This document shows, in pieces, positions 40,641-52,749 of a stretch of DNA of 64,000 nt. The stretch covers positions 91,426 through 155,425 of the forward strand of contig LUCM01006295.1 of assembly GCA_008360955.1 (NCBI GenBank), written 5' to 3'. The translations under genes and the position numbers were made by a program. The notes beneath the pieces were generated by a model. It made no database searches. It was not told where the DNA came from and saw only the letters and a program-made list of their open reading frames with translations. The first letter of the stretch is position 1; each line of letters opens with the position of its first letter. Origin of the DNA: Fasciolopsis buskii. Lineage: Eukaryota; Platyhelminthes; Trematoda; Plagiorchiida; Fasciolidae.

Positions 40641-43600
40641 TTGTTTATACGAGCTATACAATCACCACATTCGGATGCAAAACTGTTTGGATTGACTTGA
40701 ATTTAACACATCTAGGGCCAAACATCGAGCGCGACCAGCCGGCAGTTCGGGCAGGGGGATGGACACATGTGACCTGAAATCCAATTTCAAATACTACTAA
40801 CAAAAACTAAGGTTTGCAGCAAAAGGTAACGCGAACAATGTTTTGTCGAAACCGGAGTTGGAACTGTCCGCTTCTTAATTCAATCAGTGTTCTAGCAATG
40901 GTCATAAGAGATGACCAAACACTAATTACCATTGCAAATTGCCTCCGTGCTTTTTATTACGATTTTTTTTAAATGACCCTAAATACCGTCTGCCCTTTTT
41001 CTCCAGTACCTCTATGACTAAGAGTCCCCATGTCAGAGGATCAGTTTTCTCTCTACACCCACTGCATAAGCAAAATTACCGACGTTCCTCCGTGCTTACC
41101 TTCTTACCTGAAAAGTTCTGAATATCAAAAGAAAAGATGTCATAAAATTGAATAACAAAAAATGACTCACCAGAAATGATATACTGCCAAGTGTTTATTC
41201 AATAAATCACGGTTAGGGTTATTAGTACGAGATTAAATGGGTCCCATAATTAATCAGGTTATATCAACGCTCAACTCACTAGTAAGAAACCATGCCTGCA
41301 GTAATTTTGTATTATTCACGTTAGGAATCAACAGTGGTGCGTATTCGCCGCGCCCGCAGAGGATGGAGAAACCGGTATGGAATATATCACATTTAAACCT
41401 CTTATTACTAACACTGACTAAGTACCCAAGTCGTATCGGACATGTTCAAAGCCTTTTTTTGTACTTAGGCTACTTGCAAAAAGTCATCTGTCAATGGAAG
41501 TCAGTTGGTTTGCTCTAGTGGCCCGTGGCCTTGCACATCACAGTGATAAGTGGAACATCAGGTGATGAAATTTAACAAAAACATTAGCAGTTCGTCCCTG
41601 ATTAGCGTCCCAGTTGTGGTCCACACGATGTGCACTATTGATGATTTCTAACAAAGATGAAATATTGGTGCGGTGTTCCTGTGGTTTCTTAATGGTGCGA
41701 TGGACGTTAACATCACACGAAGAATGATTTTTTCAGTCTATGTTACATATTACACTTGTCCTATGGAGAGATGGTAAATGGATTTATGGAGTGAATCATG
41801 TTCAACACAAACCATCGAGTACTTGTATTACTGCATTGAGAAAGGTACGCTAGCAACAAACGTCCTCATTAGAGTCGGGAAAAACTGTTAATTGTCTTCT
41901 CTAAGCTCTGTAGCCAAATCTATCACCATAAGTTGAATGCAGTCACTGGGATTCCGTTCACTTCAATTTTATCCGATATTTTCTCAGAGTATAATTTGGA
42001 AATGATTCATTTGAATCGCAAACCAGCAGCTTTCACTTATATAAACGTACTTTGAATGAAATTTTGAATATGGTCAATTACTCGGCAAGATTTATTCAAT
42101 TGATAAATGATTCCACTTCATTCCATCTAGATCTGAAAGTTACAACGGTGATTAAATGGAACAATGAACTTGGGTTTCCGGCAATGCTACTAAGCAGCCT
42201 CAGGAGAGGCTTAATTCGGCAAACGTCACGCAGTGAAACCATATGGATTGAACAGTACTGATTTGAACAACTTTATACCGCTTAAAGTGAAAACAAGCTT
42301 CATTAGACTGATACAGAGAAAATACACCAGCAATCCCGTTGAGGTAGAATTCCAAACGGTGGGAAATGCCTTCACTGAGAACGACTACCGCATCGATTAA
42401 ATATGAAGGTAGGACAAATAGAAGGGTAAATTCACAGAAGGGTCATAACAAACAGCACGGTAGCATTGTTACCCATTCAAGGGTGACGCGGTAGCAGAGA
42501 TCGCATAAAAGGCCTGTCGACTGCTATCAACAAACATTATATTGGAGTCAAGTTTAGACTTCCGTGCAAACCTCTACCGGGTTATATACTTGGGATGAAA
42601 TCCCAAGATCCTGATTCTGTATCCTTGTTTTGTGTCTATTCACGCATTCACTTCGGTGGGACAGTAACCGCTGGACTTACTAACAGGAGCTTATCGGAAC
42701 CGACACGTGAACAACTTTCTGCTCGGTTGCAAGAAGTCAAGTCATTCAATAGCAGTGCTTTCACATCTAAAGGAATAATCACGCCGTCTTCGCATCGCAA
42801 GCCTTTTATGCTTAGTATAAAGTCCCGGGGTTAACAGACCGATGTGACAAACTGTCTTATTTCAAGCACCGCGGAATTTACCGTGATCGTCTTTGCAATT
42901 CTTCATTTTACTGCCAAAACTAGTTTGTGGCTGCATCTCGGCCTGGCTGAAACACCCGTCGCCATAAAACAAACCTAAGATCAGACAATAAACAGATGCC
43001 ATCATACGCAACAGACTATACTCCATATAGACAAACGACAAATAAAGCTTAGCGGCCGTTAGCTTAAATAAAATATCTCTTGGGTGATACACACAAACAC
43101 TCTGAGAGGACAAAAGAAAAGGATCAACCCTTCTGATAAGCTTAAAGCATCCTGAGTGTCTCTAGGTTTCTTAGGTCATCACCGTCTGACACAGATCAAT
43201 GTATCGCGAAATCTTTCCCATGTTGTAGCGCAGAGCCAGATGAAATAATTTGTAAAATGGAACGAGAGACAGATGGACTCAATAACAAACGCCGAATTTA
43301 TTCAGTCTATATATGGATGATTTTTCCCAACTCATCTGTTTCGGCTAAGTCCATGAAGGTAAGTCAATTCGTTATCCTAAGTAATAAAATTAGAACAGGA
43401 ACGGTTAAGCCTCTGCATTAGGTGATCCCGAAATGAAAATCACTAGAGAAGAATATTCGAGACTAAACATCTAACTGACTGGTCAGAGAAGTTTATTGAT
43501 TTATAAAAAGAATGCTCCCAATAGAACACTTCAGTGCCAGTGCACTTAGGCGATTTCTTGTAAACCCAATCATAGGGTGCCCTGTCATGCTTTGGACGAC

Positions 43601-44729
43601 GGCTGAATGTGAAGCACAGTGAGTTCCAAAAAGACTGAAGCGATAGAAATTGCACCAAATGGTTCTAAAGAAAGGTCTATATAACCTTTCATGGAACAGG
43701 AAAAAGCTCTTTTGAAAGTTAGAGAGCCAGTGACAGGTTATCAAGCAAAGGTTTCCATCCGAATGATTTTGACTTCACACAGACCCTGTTTGAGGATTCA
43801 TGCTGACCAACCACATTTGCAATCGTGGCAAAGTTTCATATCGACAGGGCTGACGTGCCGTTCAAATACAATAAACAGAAGCATCATTGGTGGACTTACA
43901 GAAGAACATTTCAGTAAAAGCATCCGAAATTTTTTCCATTAGTGTCACTATTGCCGGGAGTTAAAGTTTATGTCGCATTTAACATGTCTGTGTAAAGCTG
44001 TAGTGAGACCAACTGAATTCTTTCAAACATAAGTCCCAGAATGACAGCTGCACGGAACGACTTACAGAATCCCAGTAATTCAGTGTTTTATTTTCCGGTC
44101 AGTACTGTTATTTCATACTCTTTCGTAGCAATCAATGTAATACTTGATTTGCTTAATTGCCTTAGTAGGAACAGAATACTGGCGCAGGCTTCACGATCAA
44201 ATAAAATATGTTTATTCGCCGTGAAAAAATCCTAAGGCTTTTCAATACCTGTTCTGATGCAGCTTCGATTCGAATTGCCCTGGGTCAAACGAACTTCTTC
44301 CTATAATCTGTGCAGATGATTTTTTAGTTCAGTGAAACAGTTTTGGCTTCACAGGTGTGTAGGAAGCATCTTTCAATGCAAACAGGAATGTCGAAAACAG
44401 CGCATTCATTCTGGGTCAGCTGAGGCTTGTTCATTCGGCTGCACCTAAGGGGTTACAGTTGCTTCTGTTAGCGGAATTTCTGCCCGAAATATACTTGCGA
44501 GACGACTAATCTGTGACAATCACAAACGATGCCAATCGGTCTACTAGGCTTGGATCAACGGTTCACCTGATTATTCAGCAAAATCTGCCGGAACGTCGGC
44601 ATCCCGGTTACTACAAAAGACGAGAAAGCAGAACACATTCTCATCATTCAAGGACTCAGATACAAAGTGAAAAGTGGATCACTTGAAGAAGGCTTACAGC
44701 CGAGAAATGAGTATTTCGTTCACATCCCT
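40641..44729. other. AT-rich DNA, no gene recognised
   Basis: No domain, RNA or named element is visible. The longest frames (41237-41518, 42595-42834 and 43691-43942 plus; 43443-43744 minus in two frames) are under 95 codons and unremarkable. Confidence 0.5.
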
Positions 44730-44950
44730 TGTGGAAGTCAGTTTGAAGGTACAGTTCATTATCCGTCGTCTGCTTCCTAGTCTGCATGTACACAAATCGA
44801 ACCAGTCACTGCTTGGATTTGTTGGTATTTGACTGCACTCAAGCAACGGTATACTTTTTTCAACACAACCGTGGGTTTGTGTGTGTGTATGTGGTTTGGT
44901 CCAGTTGTTCTTGGAGGGACTTTCACTGGGAGAATCGCTCTTAAGCATGT
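44730..44950 (+). repeat. Left arm of a 221-bp near-perfect inverted repeat
   Basis: This arm is the reverse complement of 45319-45539 over its full 221 bases with four mismatches that I could count (about 98% identity) and no indel. It contains a short GT run (GTTTGTGTGTGTGTATG), identical in length in both arms. No short direct repeat flanks the pair. It is compatible with a foldback/MITE-type element, a local inverted duplication, or an assembly artefact. Confidence 0.9.
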
Positions 44951-45318
44951 AAGTTCGAAGAACCGAAAGTTTCAAGTGTCTGATTCTTTCTACGAAAGAG
45001 AAAATTGGCGCGTCGGCTTCCTACTTCCTGACCAAATTTCGCGCAATGTGGACTCAAACCACTTTAGGAAAAGGATTCGGATACCTTGCAGTCGGGAAGG
45101 TAGAGTACATTTTTGTTCATCTAGCATTGATGATTTCACTCTTTGTAGTAGTTGCAGCCGCTTCATTCACACCTGCGCCACACTTGTGTGGTCAGATCAT
45201 TTTTAACGAGTATAGCCAAATTAGGTTGAAGTACTGGCAGTGTTGTGGGTAGTTGAAAGGTTCCTCGAATTCAATAGACTTTTCCTGGGCTGGACTGGGA
45301 CCAATTCATATTTTTCAA
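44951..45318 (+). other. Spacer of the inverted repeat, contains a membrane-helix-like frame
   Basis: The 368-base spacer has an ATG-initiated frame at 45046-45252 that starts in the spacer. It encodes about 55 residues before stopping, with one strongly hydrophobic segment (FVHLALMISLFVVVAAA). No family is recognised. It could be an exon of a small membrane protein or a chance frame. The spacer itself has no terminal signature of a transposon. Confidence 0.4.
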
Positions 45319-45539
45319 ACGTGCTTCAGAGCGATTCTTCCAGTGAAAGTCCCTCCAAGAACAACTGGACCAAACCACATACACACACACAAACCCACGG
45401 TTGTGTTGAAAAAAGTATACCGTTGCTTGAGTGCGGTCAAATACCAACAAATCCAAGCAGTGACTGGTTCGATTTGTGTACATGCAGACTAGGAAGCAGA
45501 CGACGGATAATGAACTGTACCTTCAAACTGACTTCCACA
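45319..45539 (-). repeat. Right arm of a 221-bp near-perfect inverted repeat
   Basis: Reverse-complement partner of 44730-44950. Similarity stops abruptly at both outer ends (44729/45540) and at both inner ends (44951/45318), so the arms are sharply delimited and equal in length. In an RNA transcript spanning the locus the arms would form a long hairpin. Confidence 0.9.
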
Positions 45540-45869
45540 GGCGTGATGCGGTACGACTGACACTGATTTTCAGTTCCATTTAACGATCGGCAGTGGAACA
45601 ATATTACTGTATTTTTATGTTTCTTTGTTTAATTTAATTCTTCCTCGGTGTTTCTCATTATTCACCACAGACAAAAGTAATCTAGCACTTTTCACTCACG
45701 TGAAAGCCTGGGACAGACAATAAGGAATCAACCGATTTGGGTTGAAAGTTTCATTTCACTGCATGACGACAGAATGCTTTGAGTGCTTAGGCGATCCTCG
45801 ATGTAATTCCGTATTTTGCTTGAATATTCGGTAGCGCAATTAGTCCTGGGTATTTGAAGGATGGTACGT

Positions 45870-47018
45870 CATCGGGTAGCTCTAAGTGTTGATAAAACGG
45901 TTCCGGACCGAGCCTTCTGAGGGGATCGAGGAAGAAGCTTTCATGGCACTACTGACCCACCTATTTTGTGTAGAGGTTGACATCGATCGACAATGGGCTG
46001 CATGGTGGTTGGGGAAAAACCAGCGTTGTCCTCGAAATTCAGATCTGATACATAAACTTTTGAATTCGGCTGGGAGTATGTCTAATCACTGGATCATTCA
46101 TTAACCAATGGATGACGTAGTTGCATAGGAAACGGGAAAATTGAGGAATCATATGTCACCTCGAAATAATTTACGAATCCTGAAGATCCTCCACCGTACT
46201 TTGTTAGGCGTGCTGTGATGGACAAACGTTGGGCTCGTGGAATAGTTCAGAGCTTAGCAGAAATGCTGTCAACTTTTGTTATTTGGCACGGGAAGTGCAG
46301 AGGTCACTGAAGCACACACCAGTTGGCTTCTACTTTCCAAAAACCAAGGATCGCCGTGTTCTTGAACATTTGCATAGCTTTTGACTCTGTTGATAGTTCT
46401 GCACTATGGCGCTATTTGTTGAGGAATGAAATACCTGAGAAGTATGTGTCGGTCTCCAAAGAGTAGTACCATCATTCGTCAGGTCAGATTAGAGCTTATG
46501 GCCAGCTTTTGCCACCCTTCGCCAAGGCTGTCCCATATTCCCATTTTTTGTCAGCTTTGTCAAAGAGGATGTTCAACAGAACTCTGCATCTGGTCTTTTA
46601 GACGGCGAAGTTGAACTACACCCAGGGATCAGAGTTTTGACCTATGGTATGCACAGGTAATTCAACGTGGACAATACCGCTTTGCGATTGAAGTATCCAG
46701 GTACGGTATGCATTTTGCACCCTCGAAATGCAAGGTACTTCTTCAAGATTGTATTGTATAGATTTTGCGAACAAAAAATAATGTCGCATTCCAGTCACAC
46801 ATCGTGAGAGTAAAAAATTTAAAAAAAAGATTGACAGGAGTCCGTGATTGCATTCACCCTTTGTGGTGATGCGTTAGAGGTAGGCAATAGCTTCAAGTAT
46901 CGTGGAGACCCGATCACACCTGACGTAGGTGTTGGAGAGAACGTCTTATCACGAATTGCGAAGGCTAGAGCAACCTCTGCGAATCTACGACACTTGTGTC
47001 ACCGCCATGTTATCCGGC
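45870..47018 (+). pseudogene. RTE-type non-LTR retrotransposon, reverse transcriptase remnant
   Basis: In broken plus-strand frames the recognisable order is: motif A region FLNICIAFDSVD (46362-46397), where the first catalytic Asp of the usual FLDF is Asn; then LRAYGQLLPPF (about 46490-46520); then RQGCPIFPFF (46520-46550), the conserved QGCP block; and then FKYRGDPITPD with RIAKARATSANLRHLCHRH (46890-47010), the downstream RTE block. The YADD box is lost. Stops and shifts lie between blocks. The element runs into the assembly gap at 47019. The part before about 46300 is weakly supported. The blocks are those of RTE elements abundant in flukes. Confidence 0.8.
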
Positions 47019-47921
47019 NNNNNNNNNNNNNNNNNNNNNNNNNNNNNNNNNNNNNNNNNNNNNNNNNNNNNNNNNNNNNNNNNNNNNNNNNNNNNNNNNN
47101 NNNNNNNNNNNNNNNNNNNNNNNNNNNNNNNNNNNNNNNNNNNNNNNNNNNNNNNNNNNNNNNNNNNNNNNNNNNNNNNNNNNNNNNNNNNNNNNNNNNN
47201 NNNNNNNNNNNNNNNNNNNNNNNNNNNNNNNNNNNNNNNNNNNNNNNNNNNNNNNNNNNNNNNNNNNNNNNNNNNNNNNNNNNNNNNNNNNNNNNNNNNN
47301 NNNNNNNNNNNNNNNNNNNNNNNNNNNNNNNNNNNNNNNNNNNNNNNNNNNNNNNNNNNNNNNNNNNNNNNNNNNNNNNNNNNNNNNNNNNNNNNNNNNN
47401 NNNNNNNNNNNNNNNNNNNNNNNNNNNNNNNNNNNNNNNNNNNNNNNNNNNNNNNNNNNNNNNNNNNNNNNNNNNNNNNNNNNNNNNNNNNNNNNNNNNN
47501 NNNNNNNNNNNNNNNNNNNNNNNNNNNNNNNNNNNNNNNNNNNNNNNNNNNNNNNNNNNNNNNNNNNNNNNNNNNNNNNNNNNNNNNNNNNNNNNNNNNN
47601 NNNNNNNNNNNNNNNNNNNNNNNNNNNNNNNNNNNNNNNNNNNNNNNNNNNNNNNNNNNNNNNNNNNNNNNNNNNNNNNNNNNNNNNNNNNNNNNNNNNN
47701 NNNNNNNNNNNNNNNNNNNNNNNNNNNNNNNNNNNNNNNNNNNNNNNNNNNNNNNNNNNNNNNNNNNNNNNNNNNNNNNNNNNNNNNNNNNNNNNNNNNN
47801 NNNNNNNNNNNNNNNNNNNNNNNNNNNNNNNNNNNNNNNNNNNNNNNNNNNNNNNNNNNNNNNNNNNNNNNNNNNNNNNNNNNNNNNNNNNNNNNNNNNN
47901 NNNNNNNNNNNNNNNNNNNNN
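47019..47921. other. Assembly gap (903 Ns)
   Basis: Unsequenced bases. The gap begins inside an RTE remnant, a common place for assemblies to break because of repeat copies. Any open frame reported through the Ns is meaningless. Confidence 1.
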
Positions 47922-48672
47922 AAAATGAAAAACCTCAGGTGGTTCATAACCATCCGTTGCTATTACGTATAGCAAAATAGACCACAAATTCATCAAGTCA
48001 ATGAAAATAAGTCAGCTTTAGACCCTTTTGGGTGGCGGCTTTCTTGTTGTCACATTCGTCAATTAGTGACATGGTTTCCATTTCTAGCGGCTTCAGCTCA
48101 ATACTTCTCAAGATCTACCCTAGGGAAGTGCGTGGTTGCGTAATGAAATCTGCGGGGTTCCCATCCTCCTATGAGGTGGCAGTTTTGCTTAGGCTGACAG
48201 CTGAATACTGATTGCTTTGATCGGTTTACTTAGTTGTTTTGCAGTCTTTTCTAGTTCCTTCGAAGTGATATCGTTAACCACCGTTTTAATCGCGTTATGT
48301 TAACTTTGTCCTGTGGTTTCATCTGTCTGAGTACTGATTATATTTTTCACCTTAACGACAACGGCAGTTTTCGAAGTTCAAGTGAAACCTGTAAAATATA
48401 TCCAGGTAAGTAAACCAAACTGTATAAGTAGCACTGGTGACAGGTGGCGATAACAGTAGCAGCAGTAGTAGTAAATTGTGTAGTGACATAGGAAACTTTA
48501 GTTGTTCCGTGAACTCAGTTGATTGACAACTAATATCGTCGATTTTCAGTCAAGGTCTAAATGAGAATCGAAAAACCTAAGTTTAGATCCCATTTGGATT
48601 GCACCGGAAACAGCGATTTCCCCAGCTTACCATTTCGTTTTCAGAGCTCATATATCGTCATTGTCTTTTTGC

Positions 48673-48707
<35 letters not shown>
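48673..48707 (+). repeat. AT dinucleotide microsatellite
   Basis: An (AT)n run interrupted once by a GT at 48691, followed by a looser CTATACATATA tail to 48719. Confidence 0.95.
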
Positions 48708-49404
48708 CCTATACATATAATCAGCATGAGAGTGAAGTGAATGAATTACGAACCTATAAATCACTGCCACTGCTGATTGTTTCATATAGGCTAGCCACAA
48801 TCAACTTAAAGAGCTCGGAATGACATATTTCTGGTCATTATTTTGTTGGCGAATATACGAAAGCTCACTGAGTCAAATGAAAAAAGTTTCGTGGTTATTG
48901 TCGAGCGTCGGAAGTACACTCCTGATGATTCTTTGTCAATTCATACGCATAAATACGTGAAGTGGTATACAAATTTCATAAAATTTTCCACAATATTTTG
49001 TGGCCGCCACTTTGACACAGTTGCAGATTAACTTTCAGTTTCATTTTGCACAGGTATGTAATATTTTAGCTTCTACTAACTGCTATAACAGTTGCTTGAG
49101 AAGACGAACCAATATCAGCGACGAAAGAATCCTCCTACAACCCAAGGGAGCATTTAATTATGGATGAAATGAAATCAGTTGGTCTTCACACCCTGATGGC
49201 TTCAAATTCCGAATGGCTGAGCAGAAATTCTAGAATGGGATGTGGTCCGGGAGCCCTTATGTTCTATCTACATAGCACAGTTGACATAATTCCATAAGTC
49301 AGCGTACGACAATGAGCAGCTACCTCGTATATTGGTTAATTCTCTGGTTGCGTGCTGGTGACTTTCGACAAACTTGTTTAGGAAATTGAACTCATGTTTT
49401 TCAG

Positions 49405-49560
49405 TTACCACCAGGATGACCTACTGCAACCATCAATGACCAATACTACAAAACAGTTTACATCAACGTGTATATAGAGCCAGTGTCTGCAGTTATCTTC
49501 ATCTGGTTGAACTCCCATATCGTGCTCTTGGACCGGCAGTACACCGTAACTACATGAACA
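49405..49560 (-). pseudogene. Possible scrap of a retroelement integrase
   Basis: On the minus strand, CCSCSYGVLPV is followed by HWLYIHVD and then VVLVIDGCSRS. Gypsy-type integrases have a C-x-x-C zinc region followed by W-x-R-IHxD and then LVVIDxFSKW, with a catalytic Asp in each, so order and residues fit. The spacing between the two Asp motifs is too short (about five residues instead of about eleven), implying deletion. No flanking retroelement parts are seen, so chance is a real alternative. Confidence 0.25.
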
Positions 49561-50869
49561 GCATACACGTCGGCGGAAATGACAAGCACCTATTGAGCTG
49601 GTCTTTATGGAGACAGAACTGGAGTACACGGTGCTCAGCTATTCTAGAACACATTTTGTATAGAACAAAATTAAATTACTGGAGCTTTTTGCAATATTCG
49701 GATTGGAATTTTAATCAGGAACACAATGTTTAGTTATCACTCACAGATAATCTCATTGTCTAAATGAACCGAAATGTAATTAGTAATATGATATACTAGC
49801 ACGATAAGGTAATAACCACAGAGAGTGTTATCGGAAGCAGTCTGTCACATTAATCCGAACACAACTCAGAAATTCATATGAAAGTGCGGGGAAGACAATT
49901 AACATATATTTGCAAGGGTAAGACGTCATAATAATTCGCGACCAACGATGATGTACCTCATTATGTTTGCTGGTGTGTTTCAGAATACAATCGTCTGGTT
50001 AATAGGTAACTAAATCAGTAATGAGATATGATAACCATTCGAAGTCAGAGTAGAGTGAAATTTATTGGATCAAAAATTGTAAAAAATGGTCGCAATTAAA
50101 AACCAGTGAGATTACAGTGAAACTAGAATAAAACCGGCGCGCATAATCATCGCTGTTCTACTTCACGTAAAAAATGAGCCAGTGAATTTGGAAGCTCAAT
50201 AGAAACTATTATTGTATAACCGTGACGGCTGTGAAAGGTAGATCGACTTGGAACGTCGCGGGTACTGAAGTTGTTGGTGGCCAACATTGGAATCAAAGGT
50301 AATACGACCATTGAGTACTATTCAGATCACCGGTTTTATTAATGACAGGTTCATTTGGATGAAAAATATGCGTGACGCCATCAGTAGGCAACGTACCGAG
50401 TTATCGTAGCGACTTCATCAACATGAACACCTTAAGTAACGTGTCTCCGCAAACCTAGTCAGCCGAATTCTGGACAGCATTATGACGAACCAATTCATAC
50501 GCAGACCCATTCCAGTGTTCACGCCAATATTTCGATCGCTCAGTCACGAATGAACGGAGGTCGTTTCCATTCTTCGCACTATTCAGCTGCATGGCCACTC
50601 AAAGAACGAACTGCCACACCTGGAAAATCAGATTTCCAGTTAGGCTACTCTGAAGCATTAAAGTAGGTGGGCTAATTTCGAAAATGTCAGAGGCTGGTCA
50701 CTAGGCCAATTCGTGCCATTTTCGGTAAACCCTCGCTCGCAACTGCTACGAATGCAATCTGCGGTGAAGCTCATTAGAGTGCCACGTAATCTGGTAGGGT
50801 TTTGTATCCTGATTAACGGAGATGGAAGCAATTAACTCAAGAAAAATGTCAAAAGGTCCCTATCATACA

Positions 50870-51265
50870 ACATAATACATGAATCCATGAGTTCGAGTGT
50901 TATCTAGTGTATTACAGCGTTTGGTCACAGCGATAGTACCAGATGACGTGTGACTAAATCGATGAAGTAGTAGTCTTAATCATCTTTTACCAGTGAAGAA
51001 GAACGTCAACGTCATTCGGAACGTTGTAAAATTGACGTATCCAATGGGGTGGAAAAAGCCGTGGAGAGGTCAACAGATGACGTGGAAACGCGAGATGAAA
51101 AATGTACAGCGAACTTAGGTAAATTAGATGTCATACATCTTCGTGGTTGGGGTCCGAAATACCCGTCAACTAGCTGGGTTGAGAAATTGAGGGATATGGC
51201 AATGAACCGTGTACAGGGGCGATCGTGCTGTCATTTGTTATCGAATAAGAATGATTGAAAGAAAG
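50870..51265 (+). pseudogene. RTE-type retrotransposon, C-terminal end remnant
   Basis: Two plus-strand frames together carry the C-terminal RTE blocks: IDEVV near 50960; then GWKKPWRGQQMTWKREMK (51046-51099), the conserved GWKK-RGGQ-TW block; then, after a frameshift, LRGWGPKYPSTSWVEKLRDMA and CCHLLS to a stop at 51258. The order is that of the RTE 3' end. Frameshifts and stops make it non-functional. It lies 3-4 kb downstream of the RTE piece at 46.3-47.0 kb on the same strand, so it may be the other end of the same copy split by later insertions, or an independent truncated copy. Confidence 0.75.
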
Positions 51266-52749
51266 CGCTTTTATAGTTAGACGGTGTTCCATGTGTTGGC
51301 CAATGCAGCATTCTCCTAGCTTCCCGACTGTGTAGGTCCCCTCCCTGTCACGATTGCATATTTACTCTTCTTAAATAAACATATTACTCTGGGGAAAGGG
51401 CACCAGTCAGTGAGTCTTGCCTTGTTGTTTAACAGTGGACGATGAGGCTAGTGATTGGAAACTACATAACAGTTATTGCAAATGCAGACAACAGTAGGCC
51501 GAAACGACACAAAATACCAAACTCAGACTAATGGTGCGCAACGACTCATTGACTAAAGAATGGTGAAAGCACAGAACACATCCTGGGAGAGTTGGGGGTA
51601 TACATTTGAAACAATTCTTGTGTGAAAAAAACTAAATCAAAATGTTGAAAGCGGAAAACTTCCTGTAGTTGATATACCGGTGATCTACCTTGCATCCAAA
51701 TTTCGAAATCCAAAGGTTCTGTTTTTACCGAATTTTAAACCGCCGAAATTGGAAAAACGGGCATTTCACAAAGCTAAATTTCTCTCCGGCTTTGGTCCAC
51801 TCCGGCCAAAGGCCAAGTTAAAAGGCTTTCTATGGTATCGAGATGCACCTTGACCGTTAATCTTTCTGCCTTTACTTCTTTGAGCTTATCAATCTTACTG
51901 ACTTTATGCAGTATACTTTCGGCATCATTTCTGACTCAACCTGAAGGCAGTTTCCAGCTCATTTGCAGGACAGTTGTCATCAAAAGTTCTACAGATGCTG
52001 GACTTTGGATCCAAACATTTCTGCGCTGGAAGTTGGTTCGTTTAACAAAATCACTGACGTTTTGGTAGTCAGCAGATTAGAAGTATTTGTCCAGAATGGT
52101 CATAAAGCCAAATTTTATTATTGATTCACTATTTATATGACCGTTGCGCATTTAGGTGACTCGTCCCGTCAGTTCGGTGAAAATAAAAAGGTGAATGCTT
52201 ACCAGTCCACTAGAAGGCTATTTGATGTACGGTTCTTTGTAAATTACAGGATAAAGTGTAGAACAAGTTGTTAGATTTACTAGGAGTCACCTGCACAGCA
52301 AAATCTATTAACAATACAGTGAATTCAGTGGTTTCAGTAAGACAAAACTGATTCGATCAACACAGGGCAATCGACTAAGGCAAATGGATTTCAGATCATG
52401 CTTGCAAAATCGGAAGGGATGAAGTGCTACCTAAACAACTCAAATCCATTGTTTTATTATTAGAAAATCGATTGGCCAGCATCCGCGTTGCAATCATGAG
52501 AAGGAATGCATAGAAACGAGAGTGACTGTAGCAGTCACCAACATCTGCGATTTTCATCGACTGAGCAAAAGAAATTATCCATTATGAATCCGATTCACTC
52601 AGGTCTGTTGCCGCGAGCGTTGGGCAGAACACTATAGAGAAGGTTAGTCAGCAAATTGTTGATGTGGGTGTTCTAGAAATGATCGCAAATGAAAAGATGT
52701 AAACGAATGCCAGTCATTTGAAAATTGCTGCCGGACCATTTTGGCTGCT
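51266..52749. other. No gene recognised
   Basis: A 78-codon hydrophobic frame at 51832-52068 (plus) is the only notable one. It precedes the jockey-group element and could be part of its 5' region, but no endonuclease motif is visible. Confidence 0.4.

Larger units (their letters stand above)
47922..50869. other. AT-rich DNA with simple repeats, one possible integrase scrap
   Basis: Simple repeats lie at 48449-48474 (GCAGCAGTAGTAGTA-type) and 48673-48707 (AT). The possible integrase piece is listed separately. Nothing else is recognised. Confidence 0.5.

Noticed and set aside
44694..45560. Duplicated Ser/Pro/Thr-rich protein encoded by both inverted-repeat arms
   Set aside because: The same peptide appears twice only because the DNA arms are copies. 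No start, splice site or homology supports coding.
46844..47996. Very long open frames crossing 47019-47921
   Set aside because: They exist only because the 903 Ns contain no stops. The real sequence on the left is an RTE remnant.
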